From: Thysanoteuthis rhombus
Lineage: Eukaryota; Mollusca; Cephalopoda; Oegopsida; Thysanoteuthidae
Reading direction: 5' to 3'
Assembly (NCBI GenBank): GCA_963457665.1
Contig: OY735231.1
Span: 33,142,183-33,206,182, forward strand
DNA length: 64,000 nt
The notes beneath the pieces are model-generated. The model saw only the letters and a list, made by a program, of their open reading frames with translations, ran no database searches and was not told the origin of the DNA. Shown one piece after another: positions 11,401 through 22,204 of the stretch; the first letter of the stretch is position 1, and each line of letters starts with the position of its first letter. The translations under genes were made by a program, and so were the position numbers.

Positions 11401-12395
11401 TGTTTCTTTAATGATGTAAACTTATTTATTTGCCATTACTTTACAAAATGGCTCCTTGCAGTAGTAATTATCTCAACTGCAATATCGAATCAGTCGGTAA
11501 CTAAGGAGCCAGCAACAGTTAGCATCAATGTGATATGAAGATGTTGATAATATCTTTCCCATGACTGTAGTTATATATACTAAGCTTAATTAAATCTGTC
11601 ATAAAGCCATTATATTTCTGCACACAGTGAAGCTCGAACTTACCGTTCTGGCAATGGTCAACAACGGATGCTCTTGTTTCTATGAATGAAGAGCCTGGGT
11701 ATATAACACTTGGATTTGTTGTACAGACGCTTGCGACCCACAGCATTGGTAGAGGAATGAGATATTTGCAAAGATCTATCATTAAAGACATTTCTGCATG
11801 CAACAGCTTATTATATATTCTTGTAAAAATTTGACCCCAAACGGCATTAGTTCAATTTATTGGAGCCAAATTTTACTCATTTCAAAAAGTTTCGTCTTTT
11901 CTATAACACTGGGTGACGTTAATTGTTTTAATTTATTGAAATCGTATTTATTTACTTTGTCTTTAAAAGGCCCCATGTCGGGAATATGGTTTCTATTGTA
12001 AAGTGTAAGTTACGCACACTCGCTCACTTGATGCTAAACGGCGCACAATATCGACAGAGCGAGTGTGTGGAAAATTCAAGAAAATAAACCCAGAAGTTAA
12101 AAGATAGATTATACTGTTTTTTTTTACCTTGAATAAATCAAATTAATTTCATCTGTCGGGAGAATTGATTCGTAATAAATATTTTATGACTGACATCACC
12201 CGATGTGACAGAAGACTTTTTTGAATCGAGTCAAATTTTGATCCAATAAATTGAACCAGCGACCCCAAACTCTACAGTTGATCTATGAACATACATGGAG
12301 GAAAAGTGCACAAAATAGTTTGAAGTCATCACTAAGAGACTAGCTATCCTATTCAACTTATGCCTCAAGTATAGCAAAGTCCTAGAAGATTAGAA
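8493..12395. other. No gene recognised; AT-rich, with short simple repeats
   Basis: Notable points are a palindrome CCCAAGAAATTCTTGGG at 8591-8607, a (GTTTTT)n run at 9305-9331, an (ATT)n run near 9966-9978 and scattered T tracts. The 124-residue minus-strand frame at 10116-10490 has no visible domain. The frame at 11525-11803 is treated separately because it contains a good donor-like site. The remainder shows no gene, RNA or transposon that can be named. Confidence 0.5.
11525..11803 (-). other. ORF with a possible exon; weak evidence
   Basis: The minus-strand frame (92 residues) begins with a hydrophobic stretch, LCKYLIPLPMLWVASV, which could act as a signal segment. A short Cys-containing region follows (VVDHCQNGKFELHC). 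Within it the minus strand reads ACGGTAAGT, with GTAAGT at 11643-11638. This is a strong 5' splice-donor match, so a coding exon could end at 11644. A CATGCAG acceptor-like site precedes the second Met codon. No homologue is recognised, no partner exon was found nearby, and a GTAAGT by chance is likely in AT-rich DNA. Confidence 0.18.
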
Positions 12396-12399
12396 CATC

Positions 12400-12960
12400 G
12401 CAAGCATAATGCTGTTATATACAAAAGGGAACTCAAAAGATCTCAACAACAACAGGCAAATAAGCCTACTTAACTTCATCTTAAAACGTTTTACCAAAAT
12501 CATCACCAACCGAATCACCAAAGCACTAGATGAAAACTAACCATGGTAACAAGCTGGCTTCAGAAAAAGCTACCCCATCGTTAGCTATTTCTGTTCGGTA
12601 AATCAACAAAAAGAGAAAGCAGCTGAATATAAAATGCCACTAGTTATAGAATTTGTTGACTTCAAGAAGGCCTTCAACTCAGTTGAAATCCATCAAGTTA
12701 CTGATGCTGTCATTCAACAACGCATAGACCCTGTATACGTCAGAGTATTGCAATATATCTATCAACATGACAGTTCTTCCATCATACTAGATAAAGACAA
12801 GGTGATACCAGCTCACCCAAAGTCTCCACAGCCTGCATCAAAATGATCTCGCGGTATCTAAACTTGGAAAATAAATGAATCAGAATAGACGGCGAATAGC
12901 TAGGCAAGCTATGATTTGCAGACGACATTGTCCACATGAAAGATAGCTGTTTTGAGAACT
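12400..12960 (+). mobile_element. LINE reverse-transcriptase relic, RTE-like
   Basis: Palm-domain pieces are visible in order. ILLYTKGNSKDLNNNRQISL is followed by FTKIITNRITKALDEN, and QAGFRKSYP appears after two stops. A 70-residue open piece with FVDFKKAFNSVEIHQ (box A-like, at 12634-12846) comes next. The catalytic box reads FADDIVHMKDS in another frame near 12915-12945. Both ends are missing and no (TGA)n tail follows. The order and motifs fit the RTE/BovB-like group. The sequence differs clearly from the 2205-4665 copy, so it is an older or different subfamily. Confidence 0.8.
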
Positions 12961-13586
12961 AAAAAAATTTAAAATATATATATATATTTCTTGTAATTCT
13001 TCAAGATTCTATTTCAAAATATGTTAATTCAGAAGCACTACTACTTGGACCAAGTAAACGGCACATTGGTCATAATAAACGAAGCAAATCCGCAATGACT
13101 ACATTTGTTGGAATCGGTTCTTACAAGGTTGGTCTTATTGTGTGGCTTGTCCTAAAAATAAATGGTATTAAGCGGAATTCACTGTACATTAATCTTGAAT
13201 CATTCTTGGTATATTGCACCCAGGAACAACTGCTACAATACAAAATATTTATTTTGACAAAAATACATCAATAACTCAAATTTTATTTGGATAAAATCAA
13301 GACTTTACAACATAACTGACTATTAGGATTTGTTTGAATTTTGACTATAACAGACGTAATACGGAGGAGAGAACCAAAACTTATCTTATAATTCGCTTTG
13401 GCCATTGGTTTATTTCTGCAAATATATTGGCTAATATTGACGATATTACTTTATCTGCACCCACAGTTATTACTGACGGCGTTAATACAGGCAACATCAC
13501 ATAATATCTAACATCCTATTCTCTTTGATACTGGTCAAATGAATATCGGCTGATAAACTGTCGATCCAAGCTTTAGTGTCGATACA
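12961..13586. other. No gene seen
   Basis: AT-rich sequence with a short (TA)n at 12975-12987. No ORF over 60 residues and no recognised repeat before the MITE-like element at 13587. Confidence 0.5.
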
Positions 13587-13995
13587 GGTCTGGTTAGTCA
13601 CTCAATAGAAACTGTTACATGACCAGACCAACGTCTTATGATAGCATGCCGTATTGGGGGTGATCAATCAAAAAAATAGGAAAAGGGGGGATCAATCAAT
13701 AGGTTACTTTTCTTGCCTTTTGTTGGGTGGTGATCACTAAAAGTTTTCCAAAAGCAAACCTGATTGGACCAATTTAGCATGTACTCATATTTATATTGAA
13801 CACCCACTAATACCTATTATAGGAGGGAACTGAAATAAAAACAATATGATAAAGAGTTTATGCTCCGTCCCCTAACTTCATTGGTGTGGCCTGTACACAC
13901 GACACGTACATAGCCAGCATGTGGGCTCAACTAAAAAAAATGAAGAAACTTATGTTGAGGGTTTTGGTGACAGTTTTGGTTGACAGTTCTTGATG
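13587..13995 (+). mobile_element. MITE-like family M, copy 1
   Basis: This copy begins GGTCTGGTTAGTCACTCAAT and ends near GGTTGACAGTTCTTGA. Diagnostic inner motifs of the family are an early GGTGATCAATYAAAAA, a second GTGATCAAT, TTTTGTTGGGTRGTGATCACT, then CATTGGTGYRGCCTGTACRC and a final run of GACAGTTTTGGTGACAGTTTT type. The family has no coding capacity. An inverted AGAAACYGTCA-type sequence lies near both ends, suggesting a non-autonomous DNA transposon. This copy lacks about 60 bases of the middle. Confidence 0.75.
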
Positions 13996-14336
13996 CACCA
14001 GAACCAAACCATTTCAAGTCTTCTTGTTTCTTTGACCAGTGGCTCAAACAGTGGATGAACGGCCAGAACGATTGGGTACCGACCAGTGGCCAATAGGAAT
14101 CTTCACAATAATCGCTCCCTTCATGTGGAATGCTGCGGGTTCAAACAGAGGTGCACACGTGCGTTAATATCAGTCTCCCGCTCTTGATTCCTCTTCTGTT
14201 TGTCAATAAACACAAAGTCGTTGTGTATCCCGGAAAAAAAAATTCTAATATTTTACCATCTCCGATCATGAAAGAAGTCTATCATTGGACTTATTTGATC
14301 ATCGAGAGCAGATATGTTGTAAATATAAACTACATA

Positions 14337-14814
14337 GGTCTGGTTAGTCAGTCAATAGAAACCGTCGCATGACAAACCTCTTCGGGCAACTTGCTGAGTT
14401 GGAGGTGATCAATTTTTTAAAAAATGGTAAAATTCGGTGATCATCGAATATGTTGCTTCCCCCACATTTGGTTAGTGATCATTGAAAAGAGTCTTCACTT
14501 TGAAAAACAAACTAACAAAAAAAACAAAAAAAAACAAAAAATAATCGTGAATACTCTCGTCCGCACAAGGGGGCAATTTAACAAGAAATTACACTGCAAA
14601 ACGAACCATTACAAATATTGGTAGGGTAATTTTCGAAAACCTAAAAAAAAACCTCTTTTTTTACGAGTCAAATCAAAGAGTAAATGTTTGAATTTGCAAC
14701 CCTATAGCTCCATTGGTGTGGCCTGTACGCTAGACACTTACATGCCCAGCAAGCCTGTCAGCCAGCCAGACCAAAGTTAGAACCGAAAGGTCAGATTTGG
14801 TAACAGTTCTAATT
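14337..14814 (+). mobile_element. MITE-like family M, copy 2
   Basis: Nearly full-length and in the same orientation as copy 1, only about 340 bases downstream. The AAAACAAAA-rich patch near 14510-14545 is expanded. The 3' end reads GGTAACAGTTCTAATTA, so one of the terminal GACAGTTT units is lost. Confidence 0.75.
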
Positions 14815-15099
14815 ATCTATATTCTCTACATGGAGTGCTTGACACAGTGCAGTTTTGTATTAAACATGCTAATCACGCATTACATTTATAACTTGAAGCC
14901 CCATGAATGTGGCCTTATGCTGAGCCGACCAATATACCTACTAGTCCAACTAGTTGCTATATTCCCTACTGGCGATTCACAAAGGCGCGCGTTCGCAAAC
15001 AAGCAAAAATCATATGTCCAGTGAATCAGTTTTAAAAATTCGTGCTTTTCCCTGGTATTGATGCAGCAGGAATCACATAACTATCTCAATCAAGATGCA

Positions 15100-15100
<1 letters not shown>

Positions 15101-15180
<80 letters not shown>

Positions 15181-15215
15181 CGTGTGTGTGTGAGTATGAG
15201 TGTGTGTGTGTGCTG
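15101..15215. repeat. (TA)n followed by GT-rich microsatellite
   Basis: About 75 bases of TA and then a GT/GA-rich run. A second (TA)n of about 42 bases lies at 15427-15468. Confidence 0.9.
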
Positions 15216-15423
15216 TAAACGAAGCGCTGTTTTTATAGAAAAACTGCTCGATATATCATGAGAAAAATAGACCTAGTATAATAATTGTACTGAATGACAC
15301 CCACGAGAGACCTGTATCAGGACTCGATGATCCGAACGAAAAATAACGAGTAATTTTCAAATACAAACCTGTTGGACAAAATACGTGTGTGCATGCGCGC
15401 CTGTGCAAGTATACTGAAGTTCC

Positions 15424-15470
<47 letters not shown>

Positions 15471-15665
15471 CTGAATACAATATTTTGCTGTTAGGTTCCG
15501 ACTTGGTACACATCTCAAAATTTTCGTAAATTTTTGTAAATGTCAACGCTCGTTCATGCCTTAAGCATTTTGAAAGGTCGTGCAGCTTCACACTTGGAAA
15601 TTTGGGGTTATGTCCATTCTTTGATAGATGCTCTCCAAAACCCCACCTTTGTCTCAACCACGACA

Positions 15666-16509
15666 TATATACGATGTGTGTCCATAACGAAACAGAACCA
15701 ATAGAGTTCTCGTGACTAGATTGTTATGTGGCAGTGGCATTGACTTTTTGTGTAAAAAAAACTGTATCAAGCCACAGTGGTTAGTTTTTTAGCTACTCAT
15801 GCCAGAATAAAGGTGTGTGTAGTGCGTTTGGCACCTTTTCTCCAAGTGTAACAATGAAGCATCTTGAACAGCAAGGTCTTTGTATGAAATTCTATTTCAA
15901 ATGAGCAAAAACTCAGTTGCCCAATTCGTTGACAATGCCATTAGTAACGCTAGTCTTTTGAAATCGGAAAAATCATCAACAAAAGTTGATACTAAATCTG
16001 GACGACTTTTCACGTCGATGGATATCAATCACATGAAAAAGGTGCGTGCTGTGATCGGTGGAAATCGTCCCCTGACGGTCTGTGAAGTTCCCGAAGAGGT
16101 AAGGATCTGTAAAATGTCGTGCCGTATCATTTTAAAAGAAAAACTGATGACGCATCGTGATGCCGCTAAATTTAAGCCATGTCTGTTGACAGATGATAGA
16201 TGCCGTCTCTAAGCCGCCCTACTCACCAGATTTGGTCTCTACCGACTTCTTTGTTCCAAAAGCTGAAACCCAACCTGAAAAGTCATCTATCTCTGTTGAT
16301 AAAAAATACAAAGAAATGCGTCACAGAACGTGCACACTATCCCTCAAAACGACTCCCAGGACGCATTCCAGAATTGGAAAAAAATGTCGAGGACGATGTA
16401 TCGACAGTGGAGGAGGGCTACTTTAAAGGAAATAAGTTTCATGAGATGAATAAGATGCTATGAAGTTATTTTTGAAAAAGTTCGGCTTCTTTTTGGACAC
16501 ATCTCATAT
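15666..16509 (+). mobile_element. mariner-type DNA transposon, internally deleted, with terminal inverted repeats
   Basis: The transposase relic starts near 15875. The N-terminal DNA-binding part is decayed (FYFKMSKNSVAQF), and a well-kept stretch follows, KKVRAVIGGNRPLTVCEVPE with KFKPCLLTDDR, at about 16035-16200. The frame then jumps to the family's C-terminal end, KPPYSPDLVSTDFF through FKGNKFHEMNKML (16205-16462). Much of the catalytic core, including two of the three acidic residues expected of mariners, is deleted at the join. Imperfect terminal inverted repeats are visible: ACGATGTGTGTCCATAACGA at 15669 onward, and the reverse complement of TTTTTGGACACATCTCATAT at about 16490-16509. 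It cannot be autonomous. Confidence 0.85.
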
Positions 16510-17536
16510 ATATGTATATAATAGCAGGTTTCACATCAGATGGAAAACAAATAACAACACGGTTTTTCGTGAATCTCATATAAAATCTATATTTCATGTG
16601 TTGATAATAATTAAGAGAAGAGTTAAAAGTGCTAAGACCTATGCGTGTGAAAAATTCTTACACATACTTGATGTAGATATTCTTTATCTCGTGCAAAAAC
16701 AAGAGAAATTTACAAAAAATCGATAAATCGATTCTCGCCTGACGTTTTCAATAAAACCTGCTGGAATGAAAAATAGGCCTGAAAATGAATAGCTTGGCTC
16801 CGCAAACGGAGATTTTTTTTAAAGGTAGGATGACGGGTACTGTATGGAATAACTCTTCAGTCTGCACGACGGCATTTCAGGAGCTGACCTCATCCATTGA
16901 AACCTAGGTTTGTATCCCATGGTCCACCGAGATAGTACGAATAATAACAAGGCTCTGAATTCGTAGGTTTGGCAGGAGCGTTCTTCTCCAAGCTTATTCC
17001 TGAGCTAGATATGGTGTCGGTCGATCCTTTACGGGAGTGTCCCGACAGTATGTACTGATACGGGTAGTTGAACCACAGGACGTGGCGTGTGTATGTGTAT
17101 ATGTGTGTTTCTCTGTGTGTGTGCAATTGACTCTTTTTTTGTGCGTATCTGGATCTGTCTCTGGCCTTATGCAATATCAGCTTTGATGAGATCATACTTG
17201 CGTGTAATTATAGGTTATGTGATTATCGATCTGTAAAAACCATAAATCCTCACCTTACTTCCCGCTCAGTTCTACCGTGTCATGCCTTACTCTCCTTCGC
17301 TCTGTCGAATGCCATAGCTAGAAAAAAAATGCAAACATGAAACCACAGAATTGCTTCTTATTATGAGAGTCGAATAGAGGAAAAATATTTTGCTATTTCG
17401 TTGCTGGGAAAAACAATTACTGAACAAGCAGAGAAGGCTTGAAAATATGAAAACTTCTCGAGATTCAGCAGAGCCTTTCGGTTGTTATTGTAAAATTTAA
17501 ATCCATTTACAATTTCTTTAAATAGAACGAGCTGTG
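16510..17536. other. No gene seen
   Basis: The 88- and 101-residue frames at 16460-16726 and 16890-17195 have no recognised domain. The second runs through a GT-rich low-complexity patch at 17085-17125. Confidence 0.5.
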
Positions 17537-17992
17537 TTAGAAACCATCAACCTAAATTGCCAACATAGGTTTCTTCATTTTTTAAATTGGTCTGGCTATC
17601 TGGCTGGCTGGCTCAATATGCATGTATCGTTTGAACAGGCTGCGCCAATGGAGCTAGAGGGCTAAGAATTAAAGCATTTACTTCTCATTATGTCTACAAA
17701 TAGCATTTTTAAATCCCCCACCCCAAGTAGGTTTTTAGTGGTGGGTTCAATTTGTGATGTAAGTTTATGCTAAATTGATCCCCTTGTTTATGTCCGGCAA
17801 CTTTTTTTTTGTTTTTTGTTTTTTTAATGTTTGGCTTTTTTAAAAAATGTTTACTGTCCAAAAAGAGGCAAGAGAAGTATCTTATCCATTGATCACCCCT
17901 TTTCTATTTTTCTTAATCGATCATCCTCAACGCAGCATGCTGCAAAAGAACATTGGTTGCATGACGGTTTCTACTGAGTGACTAACCAGACT
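17537..17992 (-). mobile_element. MITE-like family M, copy 3
   Basis: Minus-strand copy with both ends present. It runs from TTAGAAACCATCAACC (the family 3' end reversed) to GAGTGACTAACCAGAC (the family 5' end reversed). A T-rich patch at 17800-17827 interrupts the middle. Confidence 0.8.
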
Positions 17993-19077
17993 TGTCAGTT
18001 TTTATAGATTACGGTTATAATGGTTTCAAGGTAGAGATGAATAGATATTAGCAATAAAACACAATAACAAAAAAAAACCCAACTATTTCTTGCCTCTAAG
18101 CACCTTTCATTGTTCTTTTTTTCATCTTTCGTTGAAAATCAAAATCAAAATATTTGTGTGGGAGGAATTCAGATCATCACCTCAACAGTATTAAACTGTT
18201 CAATTTTAAGGATAAATTTTTCCTTTCTTGCATAACAAGAGTTATTTTCTGATTGATTATGTCTAAGAAAAAATATCGTGCGTAATGTCGGATATTCCCT
18301 CCAAATTTTGCTTTAGCGACTAGGACAGAGATAATAAGAAATCTGTTCATTTTCGATTGGACAACGAGTAAATTCACACATTTTTAATCACATAAAACAA
18401 GAAAACAATCGCGTATGAATATCACTCTCCTGGCCCCCAAAGCAAACTAGGAATGGAATGATAACCATTTTCTTCTTTTTTTACACGTAATCAATTAGAA
18501 AATAACACTCACATCCCAAGAATAAAAATCAGGATGTACGATATTATTTGTTACTCTCATGAATAGTGTTATATCCCCATGATAATCAAAACAGCGCAAC
18601 TTGAAGTAACCTTTTCAAACTCGTGTCCTTTTTCTGTTGGTGAGTTCGAGTCACAAGGCCAGAATTTAAATGTTCGGTAATATGCCATCACCAAATTTAG
18701 TTTAATACATGGACCCTTACAGTTCAACTTCGGGTGACGAGCTATCTTATTTGGTAAAAGCATTCCTTTGTTACCTACTGGATTAAGTTCAGGTTGTGGC
18801 TATAACGGTTCTTATATGCACAAGACAGTCAGTCGAGAGGCTTTTTTTTCTCCTTGTTTCAGTTTTTCTTACATCTGTGACTTTAAACTATATTTAAAAC
18901 TATCACGAACCCAGTACAGAGATAGAATCCCTCACTTGACAGATTTGCTCTAACGAGTTGATTAGACACGTTAAGAAAGTTTATATGAGAACAAGCCTGG
19001 TTGCAGCAGAGTCAAATTCCACTCAAAAGCCACTGTGTTAGTTGAACACGAAAATCTGGGGGAAAGCAACTCTTCTT
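17993..19077. other. No gene seen
   Basis: AT-rich sequence. Frames of 61-66 residues only, with no recognised motif and no repeat matched elsewhere in the window. Confidence 0.5.
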
Positions 19078-19078
19078 C

Positions 19079-19115
<37 letters not shown>

Positions 19116-19970
19116 CCATCATCATCAGTCTTATAACGTCCGTCGCTGGACATAGACCTTTCCCAGGATTCGCCACATTTCTCTATCATGGGTGTCGCAG
19201 AGCCAGTATTTTCTGAATTTGTCTAGTTCATCTCTCCATCTTGTTTTCTGTCGGCCTCGTTTTCGCATGTGATCTCTGGGGATCAATGCAGTGATGTCCA
19301 TTGGTTGTCTTTCATTCTTGCAACATGGCCTCGTTGCCATTTGCGTTTTTAAATAGATTCTATGATGTCTCGGACTCTCGTTTTCTTCCGGATATATTGT
19401 GCTGTCATGTGATCTTTCCATGTGAGGTTGAGCATGATTCTCTCATGTGCACGCTGCATGCTTCTCAGTTTGTTGGTTTGTCTCTTGGTTAGGTTCCATG
19501 TTTCAGCTCCATAAGTGACTATCGGGAGGATTCATTGGTTGTGTACTCTTCTTTTTAGGATTGCTGGGATTGTCTTGTTTCTGGAGGTTGAGCTTGCTCT
19601 GCCGAAGGCTTGCCATTCTAGGGTGATTCTCCGCTTGATTTCTTGTTCTTTTGTGGGTTTCGTGGAGATTTGTTGTCCTGCGTAGATGTAGTGGTCTACC
19701 TTGCCGAGTTTTGCATCTTCTATCTTGACAGTTATGTTGTTATTCTCAACATGATTGTCGCATATGATTATCGTTTTACTGAAGTTCATGTATAGGCCAA
19801 CGTTTTTTCTTTCTGCGTTTAGTTCATCTAGCACTAGTTGGAGGTCTTGGAGGTTCTCTGCAAAAAGGACGATGTCGTCTGCAAATCTAAGGTTGCTCAG
19901 ATATTCACCGTCTATTTGAGCAACCTTAGATTTGCAGATGACATCGTCCTTTTCGCAGAGAATTCTGCAA
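19078..19970 (-). mobile_element. RTE LINE, 5'-truncated, with an inverted 5' end
   Basis: On the minus strand the element ends in a (GAT)n tail (19078-19122). Upstream of it is the RTE C-terminal region, with QKTRWRDELDKFRKYW in the frame 19131-19421. The frame 19532-19981 holds the catalytic box FADDIVLFAENLQDLQ and the following YAGQQISTKPTKEQEIKRRI region. The FADD box is intact but the protein is truncated and frameshifted. At the 5' end, 19917-19965 repeats the FADD-box segment in reverse orientation relative to 19857-19905, a pattern expected from twin priming. The tail and residues agree with the copies at 1163 and 53310, so all belong to one family. Confidence 0.85.
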
Positions 19971-20192
19971 TGATTATCCATCCAATATTCTGATATTGGA
20001 AATGCATTCAGCGGAGAGTTACCACCCCTAAATTAAGAGATGATTTTTGTTCTCAGTCTTGTTGTTGTTACGCAGCAAAAACTAACTCAACTCCAGCCGA
20101 GTTTGGAGGCTGGAGATGGACAATAATGTCGACCAGAAATCTACAGAGGAGAAATTATGATATGAATGAAGGTCGAATGAATCTTTTTTCTG

Positions 20193-20197
<5 letters not shown>

Positions 20198-20234
<37 letters not shown>
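20198..20234. repeat. (GA)n microsatellite
   Basis: About 17 GA units directly before copy 4 of family M. Confidence 0.9.
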
Positions 20235-20236
<2 letters not shown>

Positions 20237-20239
20237 CTG

Positions 20240-20694
20240 ATCTGGTTAGTCACTCAATAGAAAACGTCACGTAATCAACATTTTTCGTAGTTTGCCGTGT
20301 TTGGGGTGATCAATTAAAAAATTGAAAAAAAAAGGCTAATCACTGAATAAGTTACTTCCCTCTTCTTTTATTGGATAGTGATCACCAAAAAAAGTCTGAG
20401 TTTTCAATAGAGAACCCACAAAGGCCAACGAACATAAAGGGATCAATAAAGCATAAACTCACAATGCAAATTGAATCATCACTGAAGACCTATTAGGGAT
20501 GGGGAGTTTGAAAGACGAAATAATGTTATTTTTCTTAGACATAATTATTAGTAAAGATTTAAATTCTCAGCTGTTTAGCTCCATTGGTGCAGCCTGCGTG
20601 AGATACTTAGAAAGCCAACCAGTCAGATCAACTTAAAAACTGGAGAAACCTTATGTCGACAGTTTTAGTGACAGTTCTGGTTGACAGTTTCTAA
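20240..20694 (+). mobile_element. MITE-like family M, copy 4
   Basis: Nearly complete. The start is TCTGGTTAGTCACTCAATAG and the end is GGTTGACAGTTTCTAATT. Between them are the GGTGATCAATTAAAAAATTG block and TGGATAGTGATCAC. It is one of the best-preserved copies for deriving a consensus. Confidence 0.85.
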
Positions 20695-20734
20695 TTACTG
20701 ACTGAGATTACTTTTCCAACAAGGAGAAAAATAT

Positions 20735-21304
20735 TTTCAAGATGGCTTCCTTTGACGTCATTAGTTTTTATTACTGCGTTCTTTTTTTTTTTCCTGGTAA
20801 TAGTGGACATTGGATTGCAATTTTACTTTAAATGAAGTTATAATGAAATGATTATGGAGAGAGAAATTTCGGAATTATTGTAAACAGAATCGATGGAGTG
20901 GGTGGATTTGTTTTACATTTGTCGGATACATTTTGGTTAATTTGTACCGGATAGATAATAGAAATGAAATCATCCATTGCCCACATACGCAATGATATAA
21001 ATCTGTGAATGTCAGAGTGTTTAGAAGATAAGTGAGTGGATATACAGATGTATATGTATTTTATGTACAAAATATTGAGCAGATAATGATAAACATCACA
21101 CACTTTGTAATAAGTTATCATTGGAACTAAATTTCTGTTGAAACAGGTTTGGGAGTCTAACCTTTGGTAAACCGAAAACAATATGTCAGATCTGATATAT
21201 TCGTAAAATATACAAACCTTTCAATTCATCTTATCATTATGTAACAGTTTATATCAACCTTTTTATTAACACTATTTCACTGGTTCTATTTTTTAAAATC
21301 ACAT

Positions 21305-21310
<6 letters not shown>
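20735..21310. repeat. Two-copy repeat R6, unfilled copy
   Basis: This segment matches the reverse complement of 31250-32165 over its length. Clear anchors are AAGATGGC then GACGYCATTAG, TTGGATTGCAATTT, GGTGGATTTGTTTTACATTTG, and the AGATAATA motif near 20960. The 31-kb copy has about 370 extra bases containing 5S-rRNA-like sequence, absent here. Both copies run into (TA)n at the same end (21310 and 31248). The repeat family is not identified. Confidence 0.75.

Positions 21311-21396
<86 letters not shown>
21310..21396. repeat. (TA)n microsatellite
   Basis: About 85 bases of TA with a single ATGTAT interruption near 21353. Confidence 0.95.
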
Positions 21397-21398
<2 letters not shown>

Positions 21399-21518
21399 AA
21401 TGGATATTAGTATCTAATATAATGAATAAAGAAAGATATTACGAGTTCTATCATTAGGCGTACTCTGCTGTTGGGACATAGTTTGAAACTAATACCGTTC
21501 AAGTTCGCTCCAGATATT

Positions 21519-21852
21519 ACAAACTGTCACGAAAACTGTCAACATAGGTTTCTACAGTTCTAAATGAGTCTGCTTGGCGTACAGGCAGAACCAATAGAAC
21601 TGGACGGTTGAAATTTTAAACCTTCAGTGCTTATTATGTCTAGAAAAAACGTTATCTTTGTTTTCAGAAAATTGCCCCTGAAATAGGTTTTTTGGGTGTT
21701 GTTCAGTTTGCAATGTATATTTATGCTTAATTGATCCCTTAATTTCTATCCTGTAGCATTCAAGCTTGTTTTTCGAATATTCAGACCATTTTAGCGGTCA
21801 CTGCCCAACAAAAGAAGGAACTCATTCATTGATCGCCCCTGAATTATAAATT
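21519..21852 (-). mobile_element. MITE-like family M, copy 5, truncated by a SINE
   Basis: The copy starts at ACAAACTGTCACGAAAACTG (the family 3' end reversed) and proceeds normally. At about 21852 the sequence changes to the SINE module TTGACGGGAGATCATCTC, so the family 5' end is missing here. Confidence 0.75.
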
Positions 21853-22178
21853 GACGGGAGATCATCTCAAATAAGTCTCTATATAATAGAACGCAATTTA
21901 TGATTCATTCTGCTGGACCAAATATTTCCATTTCTTAAAACATAACTGTCTCGTTGGAAGAGACGAACAGACCGAGAATAAACGAGACGAGAATTCAGTG
22001 TGAGAGCGGTTATTTGGGCCTTTGCATTTCCAGCTGCTGTTTAGCTCAGCGGTAAGAGCATCGCTACGTTGAAGCGACTACCCTATCGGTGGCAGGTTCG
22101 TTTCCTATAATTGTTTATTCTTTTTACGTTGTCTAGGGCGAGTGATATATTAACCATGTGGCGACAGGAGATCATCTC
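21852..22178 (+). mobile_element. tRNA-derived SINE, best copy
   Basis: The order is a GACGGGAGATCATCTCAAAT module, then AACGCAATTTATGATTCATT, an AACTGTCTCGTTGGAAGAGA block, GGTTATTTGGGCCTTTGCAT, and the tRNA-like part at about 22035-22110. That part has box-A-like TTTAGCTCAGCGGTAAGAGC, ACGTTGAAGCGACTACC and box-B-like GGCAGGTTCGTTTCC. After a T-rich join, GACAGGAGATCATCTCATAT repeats the opening module before (TA)n. Because the same module lies on both sides in the same orientation, the unit may once have been tandem. It is not a functional tRNA gene; the T-arm is mutated and there is no matching acceptor stem. Confidence 0.8.
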
Positions 22179-22204
22179 ATATATATATATATATGTATAT
22201 ATTC

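Noticed and set aside
22035-22110. Functional tRNA gene
   Set aside because: Box A is good, but box B is mutated, the acceptor stem does not pair, and the same sequence is embedded in a repeated SINE unit.
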